A stretch of DNA of 64,000 bases from Anaerolineae bacterium (GTDB lineage: Bacteria > Chloroflexota > Anaerolineae > Aggregatilineales > UBA3940), in assembly GCA_016926255.1 (NCBI GenBank), contig JAFGOY010000069.1, forward strand, positions 1 to 64,000, given 5' to 3'. The notes beneath the pieces are model-generated. The model was given only the letters and a program-made list of their open reading frames with translations, was not told the origin of the DNA and searched no databases. Shown in pieces: positions 8,873 to 18,324 of this stretch. Positions within the stretch are counted from its first letter, which is position 1; each line of letters opens with the position of its first letter. Made by a program: the position numbers and the translations under genes.

Positions 8873-10816
8873 TCAGGCGGGAGCCGGTGCAGGCGGCATG
8901 TCGAGTGGTGATGGCGGAGCATCTTCTTCGCCCGATTCGCTCGCCTTGCGCCTGGACTTTGCCTTGGGGGAGGGTGTGTCGTCCGATTTTTCCTCTTTTT
9001 CCACTTCGCCGTCCATCAGGCGGACAAACTCGGCGCGGTCCAGCGTCTCGACCTCCAGCAGGGTTTCTGCGATCAGGTCGAGCTTCTCACGGTTCTCGAT
9101 TAAGAGCACCCGTGCCCTTTCGTGGGCTTCATTGACGATGCGCCGGACTTCCCCGTCGATCTCCTCGGCGACCGCCTCGCTGTAGTCGCGCTGCTCGCCG
9201 ATCTCGCGCCCCAGAAAGACCAGTTCTTCCTTTTGCCCGTAGATCATCGGGCCTAACCGTTCGCTCATTCCATACCGGGTGACCATACTGCGCGCTTGCT
9301 TGGTGACCATCTCCAGGTCGCTGAGCGCCCCGGTGGTAATCTCGTCGAACACGATCTCTTCGGCCACCCGCCCGCCTAGGGCCATGGCAATCTCGTCTAC
9401 GATCTTCGAGCGGGGGATGTACCATTCGTCCTCGCCCATCATCATCGTATAGCCACCCGCCCGGCCACGCGGAATGATGGTGACCTTCAAAACCGGTTCG
9501 CAGTGTTCAAGTATATGTCCGACAACAGCATGCCCGGCTTCGTGATAGGCCGTGAGGCGTTTCTCCTGCTCGCTCATCAGGCGGCTTCGACGCTCCGGCC
9601 CCATCACCACCCGTTCGATGGATTCCTGCATCTCGTCCATGCTGATCGTCTTTTTGTTGCGGCGGGCAGCGAGGATCGCGCTTTCGTTCACCATATTTTC
9701 GATGTCGGCTCCAACAAAGCCGGGGGTGGCGCGGGCCAGAACTCCCAGATCGACATCGGAGGCAAGCGGTTTTCCGCGCACATGTACCTTGAGAATTTCT
9801 TCGCGACCTCGTACGTCAGGACGGTCGAGGACGACACGCCGGTCAAAGCGGCCCGGACGCAGCAGCGCCGGGTCGAGAATATCGGGGCGGTTGGTTGCCG
9901 CAAGGATGATCACGTTCGTATCGGTGTCAAACCCGTCCATCTCGACCAGTATCTGATTCAGAGTCTGTTCGCGCTCGTCGTGCGAGCCGCCAAGCCCGGC
10001 CCCACGATGACGCCCGACGGCGTCGATCTCGTCCACAAAGACGATGCAGGGGCTGTGCCGCTTGGCCTGCTCGAAGAGGTCACGCACACGGCTGGCACCC
10101 ACGCCGACGAACATTTCGACGAATTCGGAGCCGGAGATCGAGAAGAAGGGGACACCCGCTTCGCCGCTGACCGCTTTTGCCAGCAGTGTTTTGCCGGTTC
10201 CCGGTGCGCCGACCAGCAGCACACCCTTCGGGATTCGCGCACCAAGCTGAATGAACTTGGCCGGTTCGCTCAGAAACTCGACGACTTCGCCCAGTTCTTC
10301 TTTTGCCTCGTCGCAGCCCGCCACGTCATCAAAGGTGACTGAGGGTTGGTCACCGGTGAACATCCGAGCCCGGCTTTTGCCAAACGACATAGCCTGATTG
10401 TTGCTGCCCTGCGCCTGCCGGAGCATGAAGTAAATCCCACCCAGCACGACCAGCACCAGCACGCCATAGAATAAAAATGGAAGAAGCGCCTGCCAGTTCG
10501 AGGCTTGCTGGTTGACCCATTCGATCTCCCCAAGCTGTTCAGGAGAAACGCCGAGTGTTTCTAACTGCTCGTAGGCCGAACTATCGGGCGCTTTGTGCGA
10601 CACGGCCTTGCTCCCATCCGTCAGGGTAATGTCCATCCGGTCGGTATCGTCGACCACGACCCTTTCGACGCGCTCGTCTCGTACGGCTTCGGCAACTTTA
10701 CTGATCGGCCACTCGTCGGGGTTCTCCTGCCGGGCGAAGAATCCAAGGATAATAACTGCGATAGCTATGATGATAAGCAGGTAGACAAAGCCATGCCTGA
10801 AGCGGGTTGAATTCAC
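8873..10816 (-). CDS. ftsH: ATP-dependent membrane zinc protease FtsH
   Basis: 647 aa. Helix 1 (~9-27), an extracytoplasmic domain (~30-108) and helix 2 (~110-132) precede the AAA+ module: Walker A GAPGTGKT (203-210), Walker [10 protein letters not shown] (257-265) and the second region of homology with the arginine finger (~308-326). The zinc protease motif HEAGH is at 425-429. It degrades misassembled membrane proteins and short-lived regulators. I place the start at the GTG at 10816 because AAGGAG lies 6 nt upstream; a GTG at 10825 overlaps that site and is unlikely. The C-terminal ~45 residues are an acidic then Pro-rich tail beyond the conserved domain. Confidence 0.97.
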   Translation of the reverse strand: MNSTRFRHGFVYLLIIIAIAVIILGFFARQENPDEWPISKVAEAVRDERVERVVVDDTDRMDITLTDGSKAVSHKAPDSSAYEQLETLGVSPEQLGEIEWVNQQASNWQALLPFLFYGVLVLVVLGGIYFMLRQAQGSNNQAMSFGKSRARMFTGDQPSVTFDDVAGCDEAKEELGEVVEFLSEPAKFIQLGARIPKGVLLVGAPGTGKTLLAKAVSGEAGVPFFSISGSEFVEMFVGVGASRVRDLFEQAKRHSPCIVFVDEIDAVGRHRGAGLGGSHDEREQTLNQILVEMDGFDTDTNVIILAATNRPDILDPALLRPGRFDRRVVLDRPDVRGREEILKVHVRGKPLASDVDLGVLARATPGFVGADIENMVNESAILAARRNKKTISMDEMQESIERVVMGPERRSRLMSEQEKRLTAYHEAGHAVVGHILEHCEPVLKVTIIPRGRAGGYTMMMGEDEWYIPRSKIVDEIAMALGGRVAEEIVFDEITTGALSDLEMVTKQARSMVTRYGMSERLGPMIYGQKEELVFLGREIGEQRDYSEAVAEEIDGEVRRIVNEAHERARVLLIENREKLDLIAETLLEVETLDRAEFVRLMDGEVEKEEKSDDTPSPKAKSRRKASESGEEDAPPSPLDMPPAPAPA

Positions 10817-10942
10817 ACTACACACTCCTTAAAAACAAATAGCGCTTGCACACCGATGGGCATACAGCGCCAGAACTCTTCTGCCATTTCCCGTTACAAC
10901 TCAAACCAGACAACCACGATGGATACCCATTTCAGTATGCCG

Positions 10943-10971
10943 ATTATACCAGATCGGGTAGGCCCCAACAA
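10943..10971 (-). promoter_or_regulatory. Promoter of ftsH
   Basis: On the minus strand TTGTTG (10966-10971) and TATAAT (10943-10948) are separated by 17 bp. This gives a 5' leader of roughly 120 nt and lies immediately after the stop of the kinase gene, so ftsH can be transcribed independently. Confidence 0.7.
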
Positions 10972-10978
10972 TGTGCGG

Positions 10979-12190
10979 CTAACGTGTAAAGGTCATATAG
11001 ACGGTTATCCACAGCGGGATCAATCCCAGCACGGCGATAGCGGCCAATACGCCAAGCACAATACCGTAAATGTCAAATTCTGGGACCTCTTCTGCTTCGG
11101 GCTGGGTATAGCTGCCGGTCGGAGCCGGGGACGGTGTATACTGCGCAGGCCGAGGTGCGCGGGACGGTGTAGGAATGGGTGCATAGGCAGGTTCGATTGG
11201 AGGCAGGGTCGGGACGGTTGGCTGGCCGACCGGTTCCTGTGTCAATCCCGGCGGGCGGCTGGAGGGCCGTTCTTCCCTGTGCTGAGGTTTCTGTGGTGGG
11301 GGTGCTGTCTGCTGTCCCTGCGGGATAGATGGCCTGACAACGAACGAACTGGTTGTCTGCTGACCTTCATCAAGGTATTTCTTGAGGATGCGTCCCATCT
11401 GGTCGGCGGTGCGATAGCGGGCCGCCGGTTCCTTGGACAGCACTTTGCGGATAATACGGTCGAGTTCCGCAGGCAGCATCGAGTTAATATCGAGTATGGA
11501 AGGCGGCTCCTGACGCAGATGGGCCATCGCCAGTTCGCGGTAGTCTGACCCGGTGAATGGGAGTTTCCCGGTCAGCATTTCGAACAGTACAACACCGATT
11601 GAGTAAACGTCAGAGGCTGGAGTTGGCGGGTCGCCGACAGCTTGCTCCGGTGAGAAGTAGTGCGGGCTACCCCATACCATATCGTCGACTTCTTCGGCCT
11701 GTGCTCCGACCAGCGCCCTGGCGATTCCGAAGTCCACTACCTTGATACTGTTATCGGGCGTGATGAGAATGTTCTGTGGCTTGACATCACAGTGAACCAG
11801 CCCGGCGCGGTGGGCGTATCCGACACCCTTACACACTTCGACGATGACCGCCAGCGAAGCGTCAACCTCAAATGCGCCTTTAGCTCTGATCAATTGTTTC
11901 AGGTTCTGGCCGGGAACGTACTCCATCACGATGTAGTGGGTCTTCGGGCCATCCTGCCCCACATCGTGGACGGTGACGATATTCGGGTGCGATAAGTTGG
12001 CCGCAGCCCGCGCCTCCCGCCTGAACCGGATGAGAAATTCGGGGTCGCCAACCAGGCTGGGCCGCAGCACCTTCACGGCGACGGTGCGCTCCAGTTCGAG
12101 GTCCTGTGCCTTGTACAAAACGGCCATTCCCCCCGATCCGATCTGTTCGATCAGGCGGTAGCGATCATTGAGGATGGGATTCTCAGCCAT
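10979..12190 (-). CDS. PknB-type serine/threonine protein kinase, membrane anchored
   Basis: 403 aa. The kinase domain (~10-270) has the glycine loop IGSGGMAVLYKA, the catalytic lysine in VAVKVLRP (K40), the catalytic loop HCDVKPQNIL, the metal-binding DFG in VVDFGIARAL, and SPHYFSPEQA as the APE-equivalent. A Pro/Gln-rich linker (~285-370) leads to one membrane helix near the C-terminus (~373-397) and a very short tail, so the kinase faces the cytoplasm with no extracellular PASTA domains. Catalytic residues are intact, so it should be active. It lies 15 bp downstream of the thioesterase gene and may be co-transcribed with it. Targets are unknown. Confidence 0.93.
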   Translation of the reverse strand: MAENPILNDRYRLIEQIGSGGMAVLYKAQDLELERTVAVKVLRPSLVGDPEFLIRFRREARAAANLSHPNIVTVHDVGQDGPKTHYIVMEYVPGQNLKQLIRAKGAFEVDASLAVIVEVCKGVGYAHRAGLVHCDVKPQNILITPDNSIKVVDFGIARALVGAQAEEVDDMVWGSPHYFSPEQAVGDPPTPASDVYSIGVVLFEMLTGKLPFTGSDYRELAMAHLRQEPPSILDINSMLPAELDRIIRKVLSKEPAARYRTADQMGRILKKYLDEGQQTTSSFVVRPSIPQGQQTAPPPQKPQHREERPSSRPPGLTQEPVGQPTVPTLPPIEPAYAPIPTPSRAPRPAQYTPSPAPTGSYTQPEAEEVPEFDIYGIVLGVLAAIAVLGLIPLWITVYMTFTR

Positions 12191-12205
12191 ATCTGTTTAT
12201 TCTCC

Positions 12206-12652
12206 TCAACCGGCTTGCGGCTGCGAGGTTAGCGGGGCGATCCAGTCGTGCGGCAGGCGGCAGACGGTTCCATTATGGTCAACGCAAATATGCTTCGTCC
12301 GGGCTGTGACCAGTCGCTGCCCGGTTTCGGTGTTGACAATCTCGTAGCCAAAGGTCATTCCCCGGCTGCGCACCTGCTCGATCCAGCTCAGCACCGAAAT
12401 CAGGTCATCATAGCGGGCCGGTTCATAATAGCGTATATGGATATCACTGACGGCGAGAGAAAACCCCATGCGTTCCAGTTCGGCATAGGGAATGCCCTGC
12501 TCACGTCCCAGACCGCTGCGGCCTTCTTCCAGGTATACGATGTAGGCGGCATGATGGACGATCCCCATCATATCCGTCTCGGCAAAACGAACACGGAAAG
12601 ACGTTTCGGTTAGAAATGGACGGTTGCCCGATGCTGCCATAATCTCCTGCAC
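12206..12652 (-). CDS. Hotdog-fold acyl-CoA thioesterase (YbgC / 4-hydroxybenzoyl-CoA thioesterase family)
   Basis: The 148-aa length suits a single hotdog domain. The motif FAETDMMGIVHHAAYIVYLE contains the conserved Asp and the G-hvhHxxY pattern of the YbgC/FcbC family; LSWIEQVRSRGMTFGYEI is the following strand region. It hydrolyses acyl-CoA thioesters; the substrate is unknown. GTG at 12652 may be a leaderless start, because TAAAAT (12659-12664) lies only 6 nt upstream. An internal ATG at 12640 preceded by AGGAG at a 3-nt spacing is the alternative, giving 144 aa. Confidence 0.85.
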   Translation of the reverse strand: MQEIMAASGNRPFLTETSFRVRFAETDMMGIVHHAAYIVYLEEGRSGLGREQGIPYAELERMGFSLAVSDIHIRYYEPARYDDLISVLSWIEQVRSRGMTFGYEIVNTETGQRLVTARTKHICVDHNGTVCRLPHDWIAPLTSQPQAG

Positions 12653-12836
12653 GGTTCTATTTTACAACACATGCCCGATTTTCAATATCAACCGGTAGGA
12701 GTATGTCCCAGCCCGTTAACAAAGTCAACCGGATCGCCAGAGCGTGATCCTTTTCACAACTCAACTGATCGCCTCGCGTATAGTATAGAAAATGGCAACC
12801 TGCTTCATTACTTGATCCAGAAGGAAAACGGCAGAA

Positions 12837-14348
12837 ATGAACTCAATCATCATTATTGGCGCTGGCATGGGCGGTTTAGCGGCTGGAATTTATGGACAAT
12901 GTAACGGCTTCAAGACTACCATTTTTGAAGCTCATCATTTGCCCGGTGGACAGTGTACCAGTTGGAAGCGCAAAGGGTATGTATTCGATGCCTGCCTGCA
13001 CAGCTTGAATGGCTTTAAACCCCAGACGAGGGTCAATGCATTCTGGCAGGAGTTGGGGGCAATGCCGTGTGAACTGGTCGAGAGAAATGAATTTGTCAGC
13101 GCGGTTCTTCCAGATGGAACTTATTTTCACAACTATTTCGATATTGAAAAACTGGAATCCCATTTGAAGCAGCTCTCGCCGGAAGATGCCCCGGTAATCG
13201 ATGAATACATCGATGGCATCAGGTCTTTCCTGAGCGAAGAAGATTGGTTTGGCATTACGAATTTCGGTACTTTCTGGGAAAAGCTCCAGATAATGCCGTT
13301 TTTCCTCTCAAAGATAAAGTACTTCAGATATACGCTGGGGTCTTTTGCTCTGCGATTCAAACATCCGCTGCTTCGCAGGGCCTTTCCACTGATCCGTTAC
13401 TCTGAACCGGCAGTCCCCTTGTTTGGATATCTTGCCGAATACTCCAGTTATACTTACGGTGATACCGGTTGGCCCAGGGGAGGCGGGTTGGCATTCTCCA
13501 GAAACATTGCCGACCGCTACTTAGAACTGGGTGGGGAGATTCGTTATCGGGAAAAAGTAGTCAAAATATTGACCGAAAATGACCGGGCTTGCGGCATCGA
13601 ACTAGAAGATGGTACACAGCACAAAGCCGATTTCGTTGTATCGAACGCAGATGGCCGCAAGACAATCCTGGAGATGCTTGGCGGTCGATACATGAACAGG
13701 AAGGTTGCTAAATACTGTGAACCTTATTCACCAGATAAGGATGTTGCCTTTTCTGTGTTCGTATGCCTGGGGCTGAAGCGGGATTTATCATCCTATCCTT
13801 CCAGCCTGATCATATTTCTGGATCAGCCCGAAACGATTGGCGGCCATGACTGTGAGCATCTCCATGTGCAGATATATGGATTTGACGACAGCATGGCCCC
13901 AGCCGGTAAGGGCGTCATCAAAGTTGAGTTGTCCGGGAAGCCATCGTATTTTTCACGATTGTCCAATGACAGAGCCGCTTATCGGACAGAGAAAGACAAA
14001 ATCGCCGAACAGGTGATCACTTTGCTTGAGAAACAGTTCCCTGGCCTTCAGGAAGATATAGAGGTTGTAGATGTATCCACTCTGTGCACCTGGGAACGCT
14101 ATATGGGTGGCACTCAGGGACATAATAACTTTCCAAACAAATACGACGATCTGACAGACATTCGCAATGTCCTTGATTTCATATTTGGCACGAACAGGAT
14201 GTTCACACTCCCCGGATTGAACAACTTCTTCTTCGCCGGGCAGTGGGTCACTTCAATGGCGTCTCTGTTTTCGACTGCCATGACAGGGAAAACCGTTGTG
14301 CAAAAAATATGCAAGCAAAGCAGTGTCAGCTTTAGAAGCCCATCTTAA
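12837..14348 (+). CDS. FAD/NAD(P)-dependent oxidoreductase of the phytoene-desaturase/retinol-saturase superfamily
   Basis: 503 aa. It begins with the Rossmann dinucleotide motif IIIIGAGMGGLAAGIYGQ, followed by the E of IFEAHHLPGGQCTSW typical of the CrtI family. The C-terminal FAD-binding segment (FTLPGLNNFFFAGQW) is also present. Members desaturate, saturate or isomerise isoprenoids such as carotenoids and retinols; which reaction applies cannot be told. No carotenoid genes are nearby. The gene is visibly AT-richer than its neighbours with different codon choice, suggesting horizontal acquisition. AAGGAAAA precedes the ATG at a somewhat long distance. Confidence 0.85.
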   Translation: MNSIIIIGAGMGGLAAGIYGQCNGFKTTIFEAHHLPGGQCTSWKRKGYVFDACLHSLNGFKPQTRVNAFWQELGAMPCELVERNEFVSAVLPDGTYFHNYFDIEKLESHLKQLSPEDAPVIDEYIDGIRSFLSEEDWFGITNFGTFWEKLQIMPFFLSKIKYFRYTLGSFALRFKHPLLRRAFPLIRYSEPAVPLFGYLAEYSSYTYGDTGWPRGGGLAFSRNIADRYLELGGEIRYREKVVKILTENDRACGIELEDGTQHKADFVVSNADGRKTILEMLGGRYMNRKVAKYCEPYSPDKDVAFSVFVCLGLKRDLSSYPSSLIIFLDQPETIGGHDCEHLHVQIYGFDDSMAPAGKGVIKVELSGKPSYFSRLSNDRAAYRTEKDKIAEQVITLLEKQFPGLQEDIEVVDVSTLCTWERYMGGTQGHNNFPNKYDDLTDIRNVLDFIFGTNRMFTLPGLNNFFFAGQWVTSMASLFSTAMTGKTVVQKICKQSSVSFRSPS

Positions 14349-14426
14349 GACAGTCAAATTCCAGCCTGTATTTGCTCTCGTCTCGTGGAAGACCAGATGT
14401 TTAGCCTGGTAGCTTGTCAACACTCG

Positions 14427-15131
14427 TTACCGACGGCGGCGTCTTCCTCCTGAGGCAAGCGTCATGTAGTAGAGAAGCTGTGCCAGCGCTGTCAGCAGCG
14501 CAGCGACATAGGTCAGGGCGGCAGCGCTCAATACCGACCGCGCCCCGCGCAGTTCGCGCCCCTCTTCCAGCAGATTGCCTGCCTTGAGCATCCGCATGGC
14601 CCGCGCTGAGGCATCGATCTCAAGCGGTAGAGTGAGCAGGGCAAAGACAAAAGCCATCGAGAAGAAGGCAATGCCCACCCACATCAGCGCCGGAAATTGA
14701 AGGAAATACCCAACGATGAACAGAATCGGGCCGAGCGACGAGCCAAAGTTGACCGCCGGGACAATCCCGGCACGGGCCTTCATCAGCAGGCTGTTTTGAG
14801 CATCCTGTTGCGCGTGGCCGATCTCGTGGGCGACGATTGCCAGCGACGCGACCGACGCCTGCCGTGCAACATCCTCCGACAGACTCAGCGTGTTGCTCTG
14901 GGGATCGTAATTGTCGGTCAGCCGCCCGCTGATCCCCCTGATACCGATGCCACTCATTCCGTTTTCCGCCAGCAGTCGCTCTGCGGCGACTGCGCCAGGT
15001 ATCCCTTGGCTGTTTTGAACCCGTCCCCAGCGTCGATAAGACGAACTGATGCGCCATTGAGCATACAGCATGAAGAGCAGCGCCGGGCCGACAAATAACC
15101 AATATGTTGGATTCCAGTAAAAAAGCCCCAT
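14427..15131 (-). CDS. Neutral zinc membrane metallopeptidase (YugP family)
   Basis: 234 aa, the family's usual length. One N-terminal membrane helix is followed by a soluble section with the zinc motif HEIGHAQQ, then two or three membrane helices (~130-170 and ~200-225) and a poly-Arg C-terminus. This layout matches the YugP/peptidase_Mx family of integral-membrane HExxH peptidases; their substrates are not established. AGGAGGA lies 9 nt before the ATG. It diverges from the ADP-ribosylglycohydrolase gene. Confidence 0.88.
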   Translation of the reverse strand: MGLFYWNPTYWLFVGPALLFMLYAQWRISSSYRRWGRVQNSQGIPGAVAAERLLAENGMSGIGIRGISGRLTDNYDPQSNTLSLSEDVARQASVASLAIVAHEIGHAQQDAQNSLLMKARAGIVPAVNFGSSLGPILFIVGYFLQFPALMWVGIAFFSMAFVFALLTLPLEIDASARAMRMLKAGNLLEEGRELRGARSVLSAAALTYVAALLTALAQLLYYMTLASGGRRRRR

Positions 15132-15234
15132 CTGAAAGGGTCCTCCTGAACAATATTTCTATTAGATAACCATCTTCTCAGTGGATTGTATCATACCTGT
15201 TATAAAAGTATTGTAAGAAGTATTTATAATCGTC

Positions 15235-15264
15235 TTGCACTTGTCGAATACCGTGATGTAGACT
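15235..15264 (+). promoter_or_regulatory. Putative promoter of the ADP-ribosylglycohydrolase gene
   Basis: TTGCAC (15235-15240) and TAGACT (15259-15264) with an 18-bp spacer, 39 bp before the start codon. Confidence 0.45.
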
Positions 15265-15303
15265 AATTCGCACCTTTTCCAATAACGACATTGAGGTCTT
15301 CTA

Positions 15304-16242
15304 ATGAACGATGAACAACAAGCCCGTGCCATACTTTATGGATTGGCGCTGGGCGACGCACTCGGTTGGCCGATTGAATTCTTGAAAATGAATAAAATCG
15401 GGATCATCTACGGGGAGTCTGGCATCAAAGAGCCTCCCAGGCCCGCTGTTTTTACCGATGAAACGCAGATGTCAATGACGATTGCCGAGTCCCTGATCGA
15501 GGCAGGAGAATCAGACATCGACGCATTGATGGAAGTCGTTACCCGCCGGATGATCGAGTGGAGCAATTCGCCAAAAAACGACCGGGCACCCGGCCACACG
15601 GTAACCGAGGCGATTCGCACACTGGAAGCCGGTGTATCCTGGAAGGAATCGGGACCAACCCATGCAAAAGGGAATGGCTGCGCGGTGCGGGTGGCTCCGA
15701 TTGGTTACCTGTATCAGAATGAACCTGATCGCCTGATCAAGGTTGCCCAGGCGACAGGCGTAGCCACTCATGCACACCCGACGGCTCAAGCGGCGTCTTG
15801 TGCCGCGGCCTATCTGATCAAACTCGCGCTCGATGGCCTCCCGCCTCAAGCCTATGTTGAGCGAACCCTGGCAAAAATTGGCGGGCTTTCAAGCGAGTTT
15901 GATGCGATCCTGCGCCAGGTTGATAACGTGATCCAGTGGACGGACGAATATGCTGCGCTGGAGACGCTGGGCAGCGGATGGAATGCCGAAGAAGCTGTTG
16001 CGATGGCGATTTACTGCGCTATTCGCTATGAGGACGATTATGTCGGGGCGGTTCGCCGCGCGGTGAATATTCCGGGTGATTCGGACTCGGTCGGATCTCT
16101 GACTGGTGGACTGGTCGCGGCGCGCGCGGGGTTGTCGGCCATCCCGGGGGAGTGGATCGAACGCCTGGAAGACCTTGAGGAACTGACCGATCTCGCCACC
16201 CGGCTGGCCGGGAAGAAAGCAAATTTCAATAAGCCGGGATAA
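15304..16242 (+). CDS. ADP-ribosylglycohydrolase family protein (DraG/ARH)
   Basis: 312 aa. The opening GLALGDALGWPIEF, the metal-site segment FTDETQMSM and the C-terminal IPGDSDSVGSLTGGLV are the three binuclear-metal signatures of the family, which removes ADP-ribose from arginine or other acceptors. The usual TDDT is TDET here, a conservative change of one metal ligand position. No ADP-ribosyltransferase (such as DraT) or nitrogenase gene is nearby, so the target is unknown. GAGG lies 7 nt before the ATG. It converges on the YgjP-like gene with an 8-bp gap. Confidence 0.88.
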   Translation: MNDEQQARAILYGLALGDALGWPIEFLKMNKIGIIYGESGIKEPPRPAVFTDETQMSMTIAESLIEAGESDIDALMEVVTRRMIEWSNSPKNDRAPGHTVTEAIRTLEAGVSWKESGPTHAKGNGCAVRVAPIGYLYQNEPDRLIKVAQATGVATHAHPTAQAASCAAAYLIKLALDGLPPQAYVERTLAKIGGLSSEFDAILRQVDNVIQWTDEYAALETLGSGWNAEEAVAMAIYCAIRYEDDYVGAVRRAVNIPGDSDSVGSLTGGLVAARAGLSAIPGEWIERLEDLEELTDLATRLAGKKANFNKPG

Positions 16243-16250
16243 TTCAGGAA

Positions 16251-16829
16251 CTAATCGTCTTCGAAAGTTTCACCCTGGGCAAAGGCAACGCCCTTGATGA
16301 ACCCCCGTGCCTGCTCGGTCATTGGGTAGGCTCCGGTCAGCAGGTCCCAGAATTCCGTACTGTGATTGGTAACTACACGGTGGGCCAGTTCATGGGCGAT
16401 GATGTAGTCAATCACCCACTGGGGCCAGCCTTTGATCCGGTCGCTGATTCGGATATCCCCATCAGTTGTGCCGCCGTTGGTGCAGCTCCCCAGGCGGTGC
16501 TGCATATTGCCCACCCAGCGAATTGATCGCCACCTGATCTGGCTCCCAAAACAGTTGTTGTTGATCCACTCGGCCCGCTCTTTCAGATCGGCATCGTTGT
16601 GACTCTTTCGCCGGGCGGTGCGGTTTTCTCGTCGTTCGATCTGGGCGACAACATCTTTTAGAAGTTGGGAAATCTCTCTTTCGGGCAGTCTGTGGGGAAT
16701 GCGCAGTAAAACTGTGCCATCCTTCTCGACTATCCAGCGTGCCGATTTCTTCAGCCTGCCATCCCGCCTGATGACGACGGTGAAGGTCTTCCCCTGGGAA
16801 TCTTGAACGGTGCGTTGTTCTTCGGGCAT
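16251..16829 (-). CDS. YgjP/SprT-like metallopeptidase (M48-related, DUF45)
   Basis: 192 aa, somewhat shorter than the usual ~230. The catalytic motif is IIAHELAHRVVTNHSTEFW: HExxH plus the third histidine and the downstream aromatic, exactly as in the YgjP/WLM group. The N-terminal ~80 residues form the basic beta-rich region typical of the family, followed by RRKSHNDADLKERAEWINNN. These are predicted zinc proteases, some associated with restriction or DNA-protein crosslink repair, but no partner is present here. It lies 34 bp downstream of the histidine kinase gene on the same strand and could be co-transcribed. Confidence 0.85.
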   Translation of the reverse strand: MPEEQRTVQDSQGKTFTVVIRRDGRLKKSARWIVEKDGTVLLRIPHRLPEREISQLLKDVVAQIERRENRTARRKSHNDADLKERAEWINNNCFGSQIRWRSIRWVGNMQHRLGSCTNGGTTDGDIRISDRIKGWPQWVIDYIIAHELAHRVVTNHSTEFWDLLTGAYPMTEQARGFIKGVAFAQGETFEDD

Positions 16830-16863
16830 ATCAGAAAGGAATCTCGCTGAAGAAAGAACTTAG

Positions 16864-18042
16864 CTAATCACCGGCTGTCGGTCGGCCACTGAGGGGAAGA
16901 TAAGCGGTTATGGTGACTCCTTCTCCTCGGTCTGAGTTAATCTCCAATTTGCCGCCAACCGAAGCCGCTCTTAACTGCATATTACTGAGGCCGTGCCCGA
17001 TTCGCTCCTGTGTTTCGGCGAGGGTAAACCCCCGACCATTATCGTTCACTTTCAGTACGATCTGCTCTCCCTTCACCCCCACACTGACCTTCACATGGGT
17101 CGCAGCCGCATGTTTGGCGGCGTTGGCTAATGCCTCCTGGATGATGTGGAAAGCGACGGCGGCGACTCTTTCGCTCAGGTATTCCTTTATCTCGTAGTCA
17201 TAATCCAGAACGACATCGGCCAGTGTGTTTGCCCGGAACTCGCCGATCAATCTTTTCAACGACGAGAGCAGAACAGTTCCTTCGAAACGCTGCGGTTGGA
17301 GGTCGAGGATATAGTTACGGATGTCTTTAATGATCATGTTGAGGCCGTCGATTGCCTCGCCGATCTTTTCCTTGCCCGCATCTATCTTATTGTCGTCGAT
17401 GAGATACCCGGTATGTTCGAGCATCAACCCGACGGCATAGATTGACTGGATAATCCCATCATGCAGGTCCATGCCGATCCGCTCACGTTCTTCAAGTACG
17501 GCCAATCGCTGCACCTGCTCGTAGAGACGGGCATTTTCGATGGCGACGGCGGCATAGCCTGCCAGCATCTCGATCATTTTCTGATCCTGAGTGCTGAATT
17601 CTCCGGCGTCGAGTTTATCGGTCAGATAAAGATTGCCCAGCAAATTGCCGCGAGATCGGATCGGGACTCCGAGGAAGCTCGTCATCACCGGGTGGTGCTC
17701 CGGGAAACCCACCGACCGGGGATGATCACTTATGCGAGACAGGCGGATCGGTTTTGCGTCGACTTGCAGCAGTTCTCCGAGTAAGCCGCGCCCGGTGGGT
17801 GTCACCGCGATCTTACTTTGTTGTTCTTCGTCAAGCCCGGAAGTAATAAACTGGACGAGGTGTTTGCCGGTAGCATCGGGGATACCCAGGGCCGCATAGC
17901 GGGCCTTTACCAGGTCTCGTGCCAGGGCAACGATTCGGTTAAGAACGATGGGAAGCGAAAGTTCGGCGGTAATGGTCAACGCTGCCTCGTAGATGGAATC
18001 GAGCATCGGGGGAGGCAGGTTGTCAGTTGATGGAATTGTCAT
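16864..18042 (-). CDS. GAF-domain sensor histidine kinase (NarX/DevS type)
   Basis: 392 aa, no membrane helix. A GAF domain spans ~25-175, then a HisKA_3 dimerisation helix with the phospho-acceptor in ERERIGMDLHDGIIQSIYAV, and a HATPase_c domain with N-box IIQEALANAAKHA, G1 NDNGRGF and G2 GHGLSNMQLRA. This is the DevS/LiaS/NarX type, whose partners are LuxR-family response regulators; none is in the window, so it is an orphan here. The GAF ligand is unknown. Being soluble, it likely senses a cytoplasmic signal. Confidence 0.9.
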   Translation of the reverse strand: MTIPSTDNLPPPMLDSIYEAALTITAELSLPIVLNRIVALARDLVKARYAALGIPDATGKHLVQFITSGLDEEQQSKIAVTPTGRGLLGELLQVDAKPIRLSRISDHPRSVGFPEHHPVMTSFLGVPIRSRGNLLGNLYLTDKLDAGEFSTQDQKMIEMLAGYAAVAIENARLYEQVQRLAVLEERERIGMDLHDGIIQSIYAVGLMLEHTGYLIDDNKIDAGKEKIGEAIDGLNMIIKDIRNYILDLQPQRFEGTVLLSSLKRLIGEFRANTLADVVLDYDYEIKEYLSERVAAVAFHIIQEALANAAKHAAATHVKVSVGVKGEQIVLKVNDNGRGFTLAETQERIGHGLSNMQLRAASVGGKLEINSDRGEGVTITAYLPLSGRPTAGD

Positions 18043-18161
18043 GGGGATACTATTTTCCCGTCAGTAAGATATGCACCATCCTGCGTGGAACAGCCGTTAT
18101 TTTACCACAATTATGAGCCAGAACACCCACAAATGCCTGTGGCATTGAGGCGGCAGGTGAT

Positions 18162-18191
18162 TTGCATGCCTGTTCACCGGATGAGTATAAT
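18162..18191 (+). promoter_or_regulatory. Promoter of dnaG-rpoD
   Basis: TTGCAT (18162-18167) and a perfect TATAAT (18186-18191), spacer 18 bp, about 130 bp upstream of the dnaG start in the region divergent from the histidine kinase gene. Confidence 0.6.
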
Positions 18192-18324
18192 CGCATTAGA
18201 ACTTATCCATAGTCCGCTTCGATCAATGGAAGATAGGTTGCCTCTAGTTGGAGCAAGGGCAGTCCGTGGTCAAAACACAACCGGCTGACGATAATGTTAG
18301 ATGCATTTTTCCCGATGATAGAGC

